From Stenotrophomonas sp. ATCM1_4 (GTDB taxonomy: Bacteria; Pseudomonadota; Gammaproteobacteria; Xanthomonadales; Xanthomonadaceae), in assembly GCF_004348115.1 (NCBI RefSeq), contig NZ_QPFB01000001.1, forward strand, positions 2,590,773-2,654,772: a stretch of DNA of 64,000 nt, written 5' to 3'. This document shows positions 1 to 7,734 of the stretch, piece after piece. Below the pieces are notes generated by a model. The model was given only the letters and a program-made list of their open reading frames with translations, had not been told where the DNA came from and searched no databases. A program made the translations under genes and the position numbers. Every line of letters starts with the position of its first letter. Positions within the stretch are counted from its first letter, which is position 1.

Positions 1-555
1 GCCGCCACCGTGCAGCGTGAAGCGCTCGCGTGCCCCGGCACCCAACCAGGCGGTATCGCCTGCGGACAATGCCGGCAGCACATCGCCTTCGAAGCGGGCC
101 TGCCCGGCCAGCAGGTGGATCGCCCAGGCCGCCTGTGGCTCGGTGAAGAACAGCATGTTGCCGACCAACGGACGATGCAGCAGCTCGGCATTCACCTCAT
201 CCCGCCGCCACATCAGGTTGAAGTCCTGGGTGAAGCCATCGACCAGCTCGCCCGTGATCACGTCCTCACCCGCGAAACGCAGCCGCTGGTAGGGCGGCAA
301 CAGGGTTTCGCAGCGGCCATCGGCAAAGCGCAGGCGCAGGCCTTCGCCCTGCAGCAGCACCAGCTCGCGCTCGATGCCCGGGAATGCGGAAAACGCGGCG
401 TCCTGCTCGATCTCGGCGATGGACAAGCGCAGCTGCCAATCGCCCTGCTCGGGCAGGCGCAGGATCTCGCGGGTCCAGCCCAGCCCGTTGCGCCAGCGCT
501 CGCGCTGGTACTGGGCGGCGGGAATGACACGGGAAGAAAAATTCAGAAGGTCCAT
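1..555 (-). CDS. HutD/Ves family protein (3' part cut by window edge)
   Basis: Reading leftward from an ATG at 555, the frame stays open to the window edge (185 codons seen), so the C-terminal end is missing. The start reads MDLLNFSSRVIPAAQYQ and is followed by RWRNGLGWTREILRLP. This resembles the N-terminus of HutD/Ves cupin-like proteins, where an RWRNGxGxTREI block is characteristic. HutD is often found with histidine-degradation genes and its biochemical role is poorly defined; no hut gene is visible here because the neighbour lies outside the window. The many plus-strand open frames over this stretch are shadows. Family call fairly sure, function not. Confidence 0.75.
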   Translation of the reverse strand, partial: MDLLNFSSRVIPAAQYQRERWRNGLGWTREILRLPEQGDWQLRLSIAEIEQDAAFSAFPGIERELVLLQGEGLRLRFADGRCETLLPPYQRLRFAGEDVITGELVDGFTQDFNLMWRRDEVNAELLHRPLVGNMLFFTEPQAAWAIHLLAGQARFEGDVLPALSAGDTAWLGAGARERFTLHGGG

Positions 556-599
556 GCGCGCATGATGCCATCGCCCGCGCGCGGCAGGGCGCCAGGACG

Positions 600-729
600 G
601 CAGGAGCGACTTCAGTCGCGAAACCAACAATGCACGCATGAACGCAGAAGCCTGCCATCCGAAGAATCAGATGACAGGCTTCATGCGCCCCGCAACCTCA
701 ACCGGCCTCGTGGCCAAAGCCGCTCCTGC
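600..729. repeat. REP-type palindrome pair (family A), inverted
   Basis: Two copies of the palindromic repeat with consensus GTAGGAGCGGCYTCRGCCGC followed by GAAGC face each other: 600-622 (variant with ACTTCAGTC core) and 704-729 in reverse orientation. This is the head-to-head arrangement typical of REP/BIME elements. Other copies lie at 4278, 4369, 42416 and 45075. Confidence 0.7.
647..682. terminator. Hairpin between the HutD-like gene and the 3HB oligomer hydrolase
   Basis: The 12-base arms 647-658 (GAAGCCTGCCAT) and 671-682 (ATGACAGGCTTC) pair with one mismatch around a 12-base loop. It lies 3' of the hydrolase gene, which is read leftward and ends at 737. No clear T-tract, so termination is only likely. 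Confidence 0.45.
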
Positions 730-736
730 CGTGGGG

Positions 737-2569
737 TCAGCGCGGCACGGCCAGGTGCTCGGCGGTCAGCGGCTGGCCGGCACGCGGCGTGGTCGCGATC
801 ACCGCATCGGCCGGCAACGCGGTGCCGTTGTCCAGGCGCGCTTCCACGCGGTCCAGTGCGGCGTACACATACGGCAACAGCGGCAGGTAGCGCGCGCCGT
901 AATCCGGCAGGCCCAGGAACCCGTCGAAATGCTGCACGTGCTGTACCTGCCAGTAGCTCACCTCACGCCCCGCCGCCTTGGCGGCAGTGGCGTAGGGCTT
1001 GCTGCTGAAGGCCGGCGGGATCAGCCCATCGTCGGTGCCATGCACCACCATCACCGGCAATCCCTTGCGCGGCAGCCCGGCGCGGGTGGCCTGGATGCCG
1101 GCCTGCACGCGCTTGGCATCCTCACCCTGCCCGTCCCACAAGCCACGCAGGCACTTCAGGCCGGCGTAGGTCAGGTCCGGCAACTGCACCTTGCTGTCGA
1201 GCAGGCCGACGCCGGCGCCCGGCGGAATACCGCTACCGTCGGAGATCCAGGCCGCACGCTCGGCGGCGCTGGCCACGCGCGGGGAGAAGTCCGGGTTCTG
1301 CGCGGCAAAGCTGAAACCGCACGGATGCTCGCCCACGCCATAGCGGCCATAAGCCGAGGCGTAGGTCGCGGCGATCGCACGCCACAGATCGAAACCGGTC
1401 GACAGCGCGCCTGCGCGCAACGCGGCATCGGTCCAGCCCTTGCTCAGCATCAACGCGTAGGCCGACTGCGCCTGCGCGGCCGGCGTCGCCCCGCTGATCA
1501 CGCCCTCGCGGGCCAGCGTGGCGCAGCGCACCGCAGCGCCCGCCTGCAATGCGGCGGTCAGCGGCGGTTGCGGCAGGTTGCTCATATGCAGCTGCGCGCA
1601 CGGCATCAGCAGCGCCGCTTCGGTGGTGTAGTCGTACAGCGCACGCGCGCCAGGGCCATCGGAATAGATGCTCGGCTCGCCGGCCACCACCGCATCCAGC
1701 CAGTCACCGTCCATCTCGGCCGCGCGCAGCACTGCGCCGCCGCCGTTGGAGATGCCCACCGCGATGATGCGGGTGTTGTCGAAGGTGAACGGCGCCGCCT
1801 GCGGATAGGCCTGGCCCAATGCCAGCAACGCGAACTCGGCCGCCTGCTTCACGTGCCGGCCCCAGTCGGCCTCCGGGTTGTCCTTGGAATGGGCGTGCTT
1901 GAAGGCCACGCCCGATGCATTGACCGGCGCATCCGGCGCGAACGCCAGGTCGGCGGCCTCGCCCAGTGCACCGACGCTGCCATTGGCGCGCACGCCCTGC
2001 TGTGCGTCCAGGTCGTAGTAGTCGCTGCCGGCGCCCTTGTCGGTGTAGACCACCGCACAACCCTTGGGCAGGCCCCAGGCCGCTGCCACCGACACCGCGC
2101 CGTAGATGCCACGCGAGCCCGAGGCCGGGGCCACCAACACGCAGCGCTTGGCCAGGTCGAAGTTGTCCGGCACCTGCGCCAGCACCCGGTGCGGCTGCCT
2201 GGCACCCGGCAGGCGGGCATAGGCCGAGTACTCACGGCCCGGCGCCGGCGCCAGGCTGCCGAACAGCTCGCCATAACCCCCGCCCGGGGCGAGGTCGGCG
2301 ATGCCACGCCAGCTGCCCCACAGGGCGCGGCGACGCAGCTCCTCGACGGTCGGCGCGGTAGCGTCGGCGAAGGCCGGCGGGGCCACGCTGCGCAAGCCGG
2401 CCAGGCCGAGGCCGGCGGTGAGCAGGTCGTCGCTGCCGCGGTGTTCGCTGCGGAGTTCGTTGCTGAACATGGAAGGCTCCACGGACTGGGAGGCGGGGCC
2501 GCTGGCGCAGGAGGCCAGGCTCAGTCCGACGAATAGGCCGCAGGCGGCGCGCAGTAGGGATTGGCTCAT
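737..2569 (-). CDS. D-(-)-3-hydroxybutyrate oligomer hydrolase, predicted lipoprotein
   Basis: A 610-residue alpha/beta hydrolase of the 3HB-oligomer hydrolase family, which cleaves short 3-hydroxybutyrate oligomers, released from polyhydroxybutyrate, to monomers. The N-terminus is a hydrophobic signal ending in the lipobox LASC with Cys21, so the protein is probably lipid-anchored in the envelope. The nucleophile motif GISNG places the catalytic serine at about residue 274. Other family-typical blocks are VLVAPASGSRGIYGAVS (144-160) and YTDKGAGSDYYDL (175-187). It is divergent from the 3HB dehydrogenase gene at 2685, sharing a 115-base promoter region, which fits a joint role in 3HB use. Length is normal for the family (about 600-700). 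Confidence 0.85.
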   Translation of the reverse strand: MSQSLLRAACGLFVGLSLASCASGPASQSVEPSMFSNELRSEHRGSDDLLTAGLGLAGLRSVAPPAFADATAPTVEELRRRALWGSWRGIADLAPGGGYGELFGSLAPAPGREYSAYARLPGARQPHRVLAQVPDNFDLAKRCVLVAPASGSRGIYGAVSVAAAWGLPKGCAVVYTDKGAGSDYYDLDAQQGVRANGSVGALGEAADLAFAPDAPVNASGVAFKHAHSKDNPEADWGRHVKQAAEFALLALGQAYPQAAPFTFDNTRIIAVGISNGGGAVLRAAEMDGDWLDAVVAGEPSIYSDGPGARALYDYTTEAALLMPCAQLHMSNLPQPPLTAALQAGAAVRCATLAREGVISGATPAAQAQSAYALMLSKGWTDAALRAGALSTGFDLWRAIAATYASAYGRYGVGEHPCGFSFAAQNPDFSPRVASAAERAAWISDGSGIPPGAGVGLLDSKVQLPDLTYAGLKCLRGLWDGQGEDAKRVQAGIQATRAGLPRKGLPVMVVHGTDDGLIPPAFSSKPYATAAKAAGREVSYWQVQHVQHFDGFLGLPDYGARYLPLLPYVYAALDRVEARLDNGTALPADAVIATTPRAGQPLTAEHLAVPR

Positions 2570-2603
2570 GGGGGCACACTAGCAGAGGCCCACGGGCCGG
2601 CTC

Positions 2604-2649
2604 ATCGTACTTTCGTACCACACGCTTTTAGCACCCCAGCTGCTACGTT
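2604..2649 (+). promoter_or_regulatory. Candidate activator motif plus -10 upstream of 3HB dehydrogenase
   Basis: ATCGTACTTTCGTAC (2604-2618) lies 66 bases before the dehydrogenase ATG. A nearly identical 15-mer (ATCGTCCCTTCGTAC) lies before the GntP permease at 13680-13694, in the same orientation. In both cases exactly 25 bases separate the motif from a possible -10 (TACGTT at 2644-2649 here). This placement suits an activator bound just upstream of the polymerase. The LuxR-type regulator at 3606 is the natural candidate binder; that link is inference. Confidence 0.5.
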
Positions 2650-2684
2650 TTCCGTACTTTCCCCACTGTTCTACGGAGTCCCCC

Positions 2685-3482
2685 ATGGACCGCTTCCTGC
2701 AAGGCCGCACCGCACTGGTGACCGGCAGTACCTCCGGCATCGGCCTGGCCATCGCACAGGCGCTTTCGGCGGCCGGCGCGCGCGTGGCCATCAACGGCCT
2801 GGGTACGCCCGAGCAGATCGACGCCGCGCTCAAGAGCGTGGCCGATGCCGGTAGCGAGGCCCGTCACTTCGGCGCGGACCTGCGCAAACCCGACGAAATC
2901 ACCACCCTGCTTGAAGCCGTGCAGGCCTGGGGCCAGGTCGACGTGCTGGTCAACTGCGCCGGCATCCAGCATGCCGCGCCGCTGGCCGAGCAGCCGTCGC
3001 AGAAATGGGACGACATCATCGCCATCAACCTCAGCGCCGCCTTCCACACCATGCAGCACACCCTGCCGGGCATGGCCGAGCGTGGCTTCGGCCGGGTGAT
3101 CAACATCGCCTCGGTGCACGGGCTGGTGGCCTCGAAGAACAAGGCACCCTACGTGGCCAGCAAGTTCGGCATCGTTGGCCTGAGCAAGGTGGCCGGGCTG
3201 GAATACGCCGCCGCCGGCAGTCGCGACAGCGGCGGCGTCACCGTCAACTGCATCTGCCCGGGCTGGGTCGAAACCCCGCTGATCGAGCCGCAGATCCAGG
3301 CCCACCGCAACGGCGGCAGCCGCGACGACGGCGTGCGTGCCCTGCTTGAGGAGAAGCAGCCCAGCCTGCGCATGTCGCTGCCGGAGGACATCGGCGCGAT
3401 GGTGGTGTGGCTGTGCCGTCGCGAGGCACACAACGTCACCGGCGCGGCGATGCCGATGGATGGCGGCTGGACGTCGCAGTAA
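2685..3482 (+). CDS. bdhA: D-3-hydroxybutyrate dehydrogenase
   Basis: A 265-residue classical short-chain dehydrogenase that oxidises D-3-hydroxybutyrate to acetoacetate with NAD in the cytoplasm. Visible features are the Rossmann motif GSTSGIG (14-20), NCAG (90-93), catalytic Ser143 in NIASVHG and the YVASK motif with Tyr156 and Lys160. The family-typical C-terminal NVTGAAMPMDGGWTSQ is present. The start is the ATG at 2685 with GGAG six bases upstream. It sits divergent from the 3HB oligomer hydrolase and precedes a response regulator, and a GntP-type permease lies 10 kb away, so the pathway assignment is well supported by context. An acetoacetyl-CoA reductase is the main alternative, but the residues around the active site fit the dehydrogenase better. 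Confidence 0.88.
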   Translation: MDRFLQGRTALVTGSTSGIGLAIAQALSAAGARVAINGLGTPEQIDAALKSVADAGSEARHFGADLRKPDEITTLLEAVQAWGQVDVLVNCAGIQHAAPLAEQPSQKWDDIIAINLSAAFHTMQHTLPGMAERGFGRVINIASVHGLVASKNKAPYVASKFGIVGLSKVAGLEYAAAGSRDSGGVTVNCICPGWVETPLIEPQIQAHRNGGSRDDGVRALLEEKQPSLRMSLPEDIGAMVVWLCRREAHNVTGAAMPMDGGWTSQ

Positions 3483-3605
3483 GTGCATGCACGCCGACGA
3501 CAACGGCCAACCGCATCCGCGCATGCTGCGCGTTGATGCGGTTGCGTTTGTCGCTGCTTCGGCCTTTACTCACCGCTTCCGTCGTCCACACGCCCCCGCC
3601 CAAGA

Positions 3606-4268
3606 ATGCCCAGCCTGCTGATCGCCGACGACCACCCCCTGTTCCGCGCTGCGCTGCGTCAGGCTGCCAGCGACGCGGTCAGCGGCATGCAGGTGCGCGA
3701 GGCCGAGTCACTGGAAGGCGTGCTGGCCGCATTGGATGACGCCCCGGAAACCGACCTGATCCTGCTCGACCTGCACATGCCGGGCAACCACGGCCTGGCC
3801 GGTCTGGCGGCGATCCGCGCGCAGCACCCGGGCGTGGCGGTGATCGTGGTTTCGGCCAACGACGACCCGCGCGTGGTCCGGCGCGCCCTTGACCACGGTG
3901 CCGCCGGCTACCTGCCCAAGAGTTCGGGCCTGAACGAACTGCACGACGCCATCCGCAGCGTGATGGCCTGCGAGCAATGGTTGCCGGCCTCGTTGCGCGC
4001 CTCGGTGGCACGCGCGCAGTCCTCCAGCCACGACAGCGAACTGGCCGCACGCCTGGCCAGCCTGTCGCCACAGCAGTTCCGGGTGCTGGTGCTGGTCGCC
4101 GAAGGGCTGCTCAACAAGCAGATCGCCGACCGCCTGGACGTGCAGGAACGCACGGTCAAGGCGCATCTGTCCGCCATCTTCGAACGGCTGGGCGTGCGCA
4201 ACCGCACCCAGGCCAGTGTCGTGCTGCGCGAGCTTGAACTCAGCGATCCCGCCCGCCAGGTGCTCTGA
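3606..4268 (+). CDS. NarL/LuxR-type two-component response regulator (CrbR-like)
   Basis: A 220-residue response regulator. The receiver domain (about 1-120) has the acidic pocket Asp8-Asp9, phospho-acceptor Asp55 in LLLDLHMPG and the conserved lysine in YLPKSSG. A LuxR-type helix-turn-helix follows (about 150-215; LVAEGLLNKQIADRL, ERTVKAHLSAIFERLGVRNR). Regulators of this type pair with sensor kinases carrying a sodium/solute-symporter domain (CrbS/CrbR systems controlling acetate use in pseudomonads and vibrios). Such a kinase lies at 7735-11070, with the bigR operon and an insertion sequence in between. Its position right after 3HB dehydrogenase suggests it controls the 3HB genes; this is inferred, not shown. 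Confidence 0.82.
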   Translation: MPSLLIADDHPLFRAALRQAASDAVSGMQVREAESLEGVLAALDDAPETDLILLDLHMPGNHGLAGLAAIRAQHPGVAVIVVSANDDPRVVRRALDHGAAGYLPKSSGLNELHDAIRSVMACEQWLPASLRASVARAQSSSHDSELAARLASLSPQQFRVLVLVAEGLLNKQIADRLDVQERTVKAHLSAIFERLGVRNRTQASVVLRELELSDPARQVL

Positions 4269-4277
4269 CCCACGCGT

Positions 4278-4388
4278 GCAGGAGCGGCCTCGGCCGCGAA
4301 GCCACACCCATTCCAGCGCCCAGCCACATCGTGCAATTGCAGGCATGCCGACTCCGCATGTGATTCCTGCTTCGCGGCCGAGGCCGCT
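4278..4388. repeat. REP palindrome pair (family A); right copy split by the IS110 element
   Basis: The left copy GCAGGAGCGGCCTCGGCC with GCGAAGC spans 4278-4302. The facing copy starts at 4369 (GCTTCGCGGCCGAGGCCGCT) and stops at 4388. Its missing CCTAC is found at 5537-5541, on the far side of the IS110 element, so the palindrome is interrupted precisely at a CT dinucleotide. Confidence 0.8.
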
Positions 4389-4405
4389 TGTGTCTAAGGA
4401 CCGAC

Positions 4406-4411
4406 TAGATT
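4406..4411 (+). promoter_or_regulatory. -10 half of a promoter completed on circularisation of the IS110 element
   Basis: TAGATT (4406-4411) is a -10-like hexamer just before the bridge RNA. When the element ends join through one CT core, the right end supplies TTGACT (5531-5534 plus the core), a near-consensus -35. The spacer 4389-4405 is then exactly 17 bases, and the expected start falls near 4417. Junction promoters formed in this way are known for IS110 elements. Confidence 0.65.
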
Positions 4412-4414
4412 GCA

Positions 4415-4570
4415 GGTGAGAGCGGAGTGCGGCAGCCCGTCAGGTCGCAGTGCCTACCAGCACGAGTAGGAGTCAGGGCGCCGCACTCCAAACTCCCTCA
4501 TCAGCCCGAACAGTTGATCGGATTGCACTCCGGACCGTACAAGCAGGGGATTGAGGGAGCCGCTCTCACC
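4415..4570 (+). ncRNA. Candidate IS110 bridge RNA (target loop and donor loop)
   Basis: An 11-bp closing stem (4415-4425 with 4560-4570) encloses two stem-loops: 4424-4433 with 4480-4489, and 4493-4500 with 4552-4559. All stems are perfect; positions 4424-4425 could belong to either of two stems. Guide matches in loop 1: AGGTCGC (4442-4448) equals the left target AGGCCGC (4381-4387) except one wobble-type change. GTAGGAG (4466-4472) is fully complementary to the right target CTCCTAC (5535-5541). In loop 2: ACAGTTGA (4510-4517) equals the right element end (5527-5534). GTACAAG (4537-4543) pairs with the left end CTTGTGT (4387-4393), five Watson-Crick plus two wobble pairs. This is the arrangement described for IS621 bridge RNAs. 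Confidence 0.8.
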
Positions 4571-4594
4571 GTCAGCCTATAACGGGAGCGCGTC

Positions 4595-5534
<940 letters not shown>

Positions 5535-5537
5535 CTC

Positions 5538-5963
5538 CTACCGCCCACCCAGCCAACGATGCAGGTACATGCCCAGCAGCATCGCCGGCACGAACCACAA
5601 CGCTTCCGGCGACAGCACGCCCAGCCCCACCAGTGCAGGCCCCGGGCAGTAGCCGGCCAAGCCCCAGCCGATACCGAACAACGCTGCGCCGAGCAGCAAC
5701 GGCCGGTCGATCTGCTTGAGCGCCGGGATCTGGAACCGCGCCGCCAACACCGGTGCCGGCCGGCGCAGCACGAAGCGGAACAACACCAGCGTGGTGAGCA
5801 CCGCACCGCCGAGCACGAACAACAGGGCCGGGTCGAAGTCACCGGACACGTCCAGGAAACCGAGGATGCGCTGTGGATCGGTCATGCCCGACACCGCCAA
5901 GCCCAACCCGAACAGCGCGCCGGAAAGCAGCGCCGCCAGGGTGATGCGTGCATGCGTACTCAT
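5538..5963 (-). CDS. YeeE/YedE-type membrane protein, second half (DUF6691-like)
   Basis: A 141-residue hydrophobic protein with about four membrane segments. It contains the motif [17 protein letters not shown], the conserved cysteine loop of YeeE/YedE transporters of sulfur compounds such as thiosulfate. The first half of the transporter is the preceding gene (5960-6373), so the two small proteins probably act as a pair. The ATG at 5963 overlaps the upstream TGA (ATGA), which favours this start over longer readings. It is the last gene of the bigR-controlled operon; its stop codon lies in the REP palindrome that the IS110 element has split. Confidence 0.82.
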   Translation of the reverse strand: MSTHARITLAALLSGALFGLGLAVSGMTDPQRILGFLDVSGDFDPALLFVLGGAVLTTLVLFRFVLRRPAPVLAARFQIPALKQIDRPLLLGAALFGIGWGLAGYCPGPALVGLGVLSPEALWFVPAMLLGMYLHRWLGGR

Positions 5964-6373
5964 GCCACGTGCCTCACGATGAAGGTGGTGATCACCGCGG
6001 TCAGCATGAAGGTCAGCACCGCTGCCAGCGACCGCAACGACAGGCGCCCCAAGCCGCACACGCCGTGCCCGCTGGTACAGCCATTGCCCATCCGCGTGCC
6101 GATGCCCACCAGCACGCCGGCCACCACCAGCAACAGCGGCGGAAACCCCTGCCGCGGCACATACGCACCGGGCACCGACCACAACCAGGCCGCACCCGCG
6201 CCGACCAGTCCGATCAGGAAGGCCAGCCGCCACGCGAGTTCACCCTGCTTCGGCAGCAGCACACCGCCGAGCATGCCGCTGATGCCGGCGATGCGGCCGG
6301 TCAACCACAGCAGCAGGGTCGCCGCCATGCCGATCAGCACGCCGCCCAGCAGCGCGCTCATCCACGTGTTCAT
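5960..6373 (-). CDS. YeeE/YedE-type membrane protein, first half
   Basis: A 137-residue inner-membrane protein with four to five hydrophobic segments. It carries the signature [17 protein letters not shown], typical of the YeeE/YedE sulfur-transport family. In bigR operons of Xylella, Xanthomonas and Agrobacterium such paired proteins are thought to move sulfur species, helping remove toxic hydrogen sulfide products. The ATG at 6371-6373 overlaps the stop of the metallo-hydrolase gene, and its own stop overlaps the next start, so the three genes are translationally coupled. Confidence 0.85.
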   Translation of the reverse strand: MNTWMSALLGGVLIGMAATLLLWLTGRIAGISGMLGGVLLPKQGELAWRLAFLIGLVGAGAAWLWSVPGAYVPRQGFPPLLLVVAGVLVGIGTRMGNGCTSGHGVCGLGRLSLRSLAAVLTFMLTAVITTFIVRHVA

Positions 6374-7260
6374 CGCGCATCACCCATCTGGTCCAGCGGC
6401 AGGCGGAAGTAGCGCACGCCGTTGGCATCGGGTTCGGGCAGGCGGCCACCGCGGATGTTGACCTGCAACGCGGGCAGGATGAGTCGCGGCACCGGCAAGG
6501 TCGCATCACGCTGTTGGCGCAGTTGCACGAAGGCCGATTCGTCGACACCGTCCTTCAAGTGCGCATTGCCGGCACGCTGCGCGGCGATGCTGGTCAGCGG
6601 TTCGGCCTCACGGCGCGTGCCGGGGTAGTCATGGCACAGGAACATCCGCGTATCCGCCGGCAACGCCAGGATCTTCTGGATCGAAGCGAACAGGCGATGC
6701 GCGTCGCCGCCCGGGAAGTCGGTGCGCGCCGTGCCGGTGTCGGCCGCAAACAGGGTGTCACCAATGAAGGCCGCATCGCCGATCACGTACGTCAGCCCGT
6801 CATCGGTATGCCCGGGCGTGGCGATCACACGCACCGGCAGGGCGCCGATCGCGAACTGGTCCCCATCGACGAGCAGCCTGTCGAACTGGCGCCCATCGGC
6901 GATGAATTCCTCGCCCAGCCCGAACAGCGCCTTGAACCGCTCCTGCACCTGCACGATGCCGCGCCCGATCGCCACCTGCGCCTGCAGGATGTCGGCCAGG
7001 TATCCGGCCGCGCTGAGGTGATCGGCATGCGCGTGCGTCTCCAGGATCCACGTCACCTGCAGCGCCTTGCCGCGCACGAACGCCAACAGTGCATCGGCCG
7101 ATGCCGTGCTGATCCGTGCGCCGGCCGGCTCGTAGTCCAGTACCGGGTCGATGATCGCCGCGGCGCCGCCCTCGCCTTCGTACACCACGTACGTGAACGT
7201 GCCGGTGTCCTTGTCGAAGAACGGTTCCACCTGCGGATGAAGCTGGATTGCATCGCTCAT
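6370..7260 (-). CDS. blh: Metallo-beta-lactamase-fold persulfide dioxygenase-like protein (Blh type)
   Basis: About 296 residues with the metal motif [11 protein letters not shown] (HxHxDH) near residue 80, a second ligand block ATPGHTDDG, and a later FLCHDYPG. This pattern fits the ETHE1/Blh group that oxidises glutathione persulfide in sulfide detoxification. I chose ATG 7260, which has AAGG eight bases upstream; a GTG at 7269 is possible. Unlike Xylella Blh it lacks an N-terminal rhodanese-like DUF442 domain. It is the first gene of the operon controlled by the divergent bigR, and its promoter overlaps the palindrome at 7276-7295. Confidence 0.85.
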   Translation of the reverse strand: MSDAIQLHPQVEPFFDKDTGTFTYVVYEGEGGAAAIIDPVLDYEPAGARISTASADALLAFVRGKALQVTWILETHAHADHLSAAGYLADILQAQVAIGRGIVQVQERFKALFGLGEEFIADGRQFDRLLVDGDQFAIGALPVRVIATPGHTDDGLTYVIGDAAFIGDTLFAADTGTARTDFPGGDAHRLFASIQKILALPADTRMFLCHDYPGTRREAEPLTSIAAQRAGNAHLKDGVDESAFVQLRQQRDATLPVPRLILPALQVNIRGGRLPEPDANGVRYFRLPLDQMGDAR

Positions 7261-7275
7261 GGCCTGCACCTTTGT

Positions 7276-7295
7276 AATTTAGATTTTTCTAAATT
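7276..7295. promoter_or_regulatory. Putative BigR operator (20-bp AT-rich palindrome)
   Basis: AATTTAGA (7276-7283) and TCTAAATT (7288-7295) form perfect 8-base arms around TTTT. It lies in the 78-base region between the divergent blh and bigR genes. BigR from Xylella and Agrobacterium binds an AT-rich palindrome at the same place, repressing both directions. It stands out strongly in this GC-rich sequence. Confidence 0.8.
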
Positions 7296-7338
7296 AAACT
7301 CCTCTCACCTGAAGCGCAACCCCCCGAAAGCTGGCCCG

Positions 7339-7662
7339 ATGAACACGTCCGACATCGATGCTGCGGACATGCAGTCCCACGCCGAGCAAGCCGCCGCCCT
7401 GCTCAAGTCACTCGCCCACCCGGCACGCCTGCGCGTGCTGTGCCACCTGGTGGACGGCGAGGCGTCGGTGAGCGAACTGCAGGCGCAGGTGGCGTTGTCG
7501 ATGTCGGCGCTGTCCCAGCACCTGGCACTGATGCGCGACGCAGGCCTGGTCAGCACCCGCCGCGAGGCGCAGACCATCTACTACGCGCTGGCCGACAGCC
7601 CCGCACTGGGCGTGATGCATGCGCTGTATGACGCGTATTGCGGCAAGGGAAAGCGCCGGTAG
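7339..7662 (+). CDS. bigR: ArsR-family sulfide-responsive repressor BigR
   Basis: A 107-residue winged-helix repressor. The core shows LLKSLAHPARLRVLCHL and the recognition helix SMSALSQHLALMRDAG. The only two cysteines, Cys35 and Cys101, sit at the positions used in BigR as a redox pair: the disulfide or polysulfide bridge releases DNA and turns on the detoxification genes. The ATG at 7339 gives the family length. Divergent from blh with the operator palindrome between them, so auto-regulation is likely. Confidence 0.88.
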   Translation: MNTSDIDAADMQSHAEQAAALLKSLAHPARLRVLCHLVDGEASVSELQAQVALSMSALSQHLALMRDAGLVSTRREAQTIYYALADSPALGVMHALYDAYCGKGKRR

Positions 7663-7722
7663 TCCGCGGGACGGACTCCCGGCGCATTCCCGATCGCGTT
7701 GGGCCGGGGTTGCATCCCGGCC
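7661..7722. terminator. Two hairpins between the convergent bigR and sensor kinase genes
   Basis: AGTCCG/CGGACT (7661-7677, overlapping the bigR stop) and GGCCGGG/CCCGGCC (7702-7722) are perfect short stems in the space between convergent genes. There is no clear T-run after either, so termination is plausible, not certain. Confidence 0.4.
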
Positions 7723-7734
7723 TGCGCCGCATCG

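Noticed and set aside
10..2536. Long plus-strand open frames over the first 2.5 kb
   Set aside because: They are opposite-strand shadows of the HutD-like and 3HB oligomer hydrolase genes, with low-complexity Arg/Gln-rich translations and no family pattern.
4406..4415. Left end of the IS110 element placed at the CT of 4405-4406 (GACT shared with the right end)
   Set aside because: That boundary leaves the REP half unexplained and the right donor guide unpaired. The CT at 4387-4388 restores the REP and satisfies all four guides.
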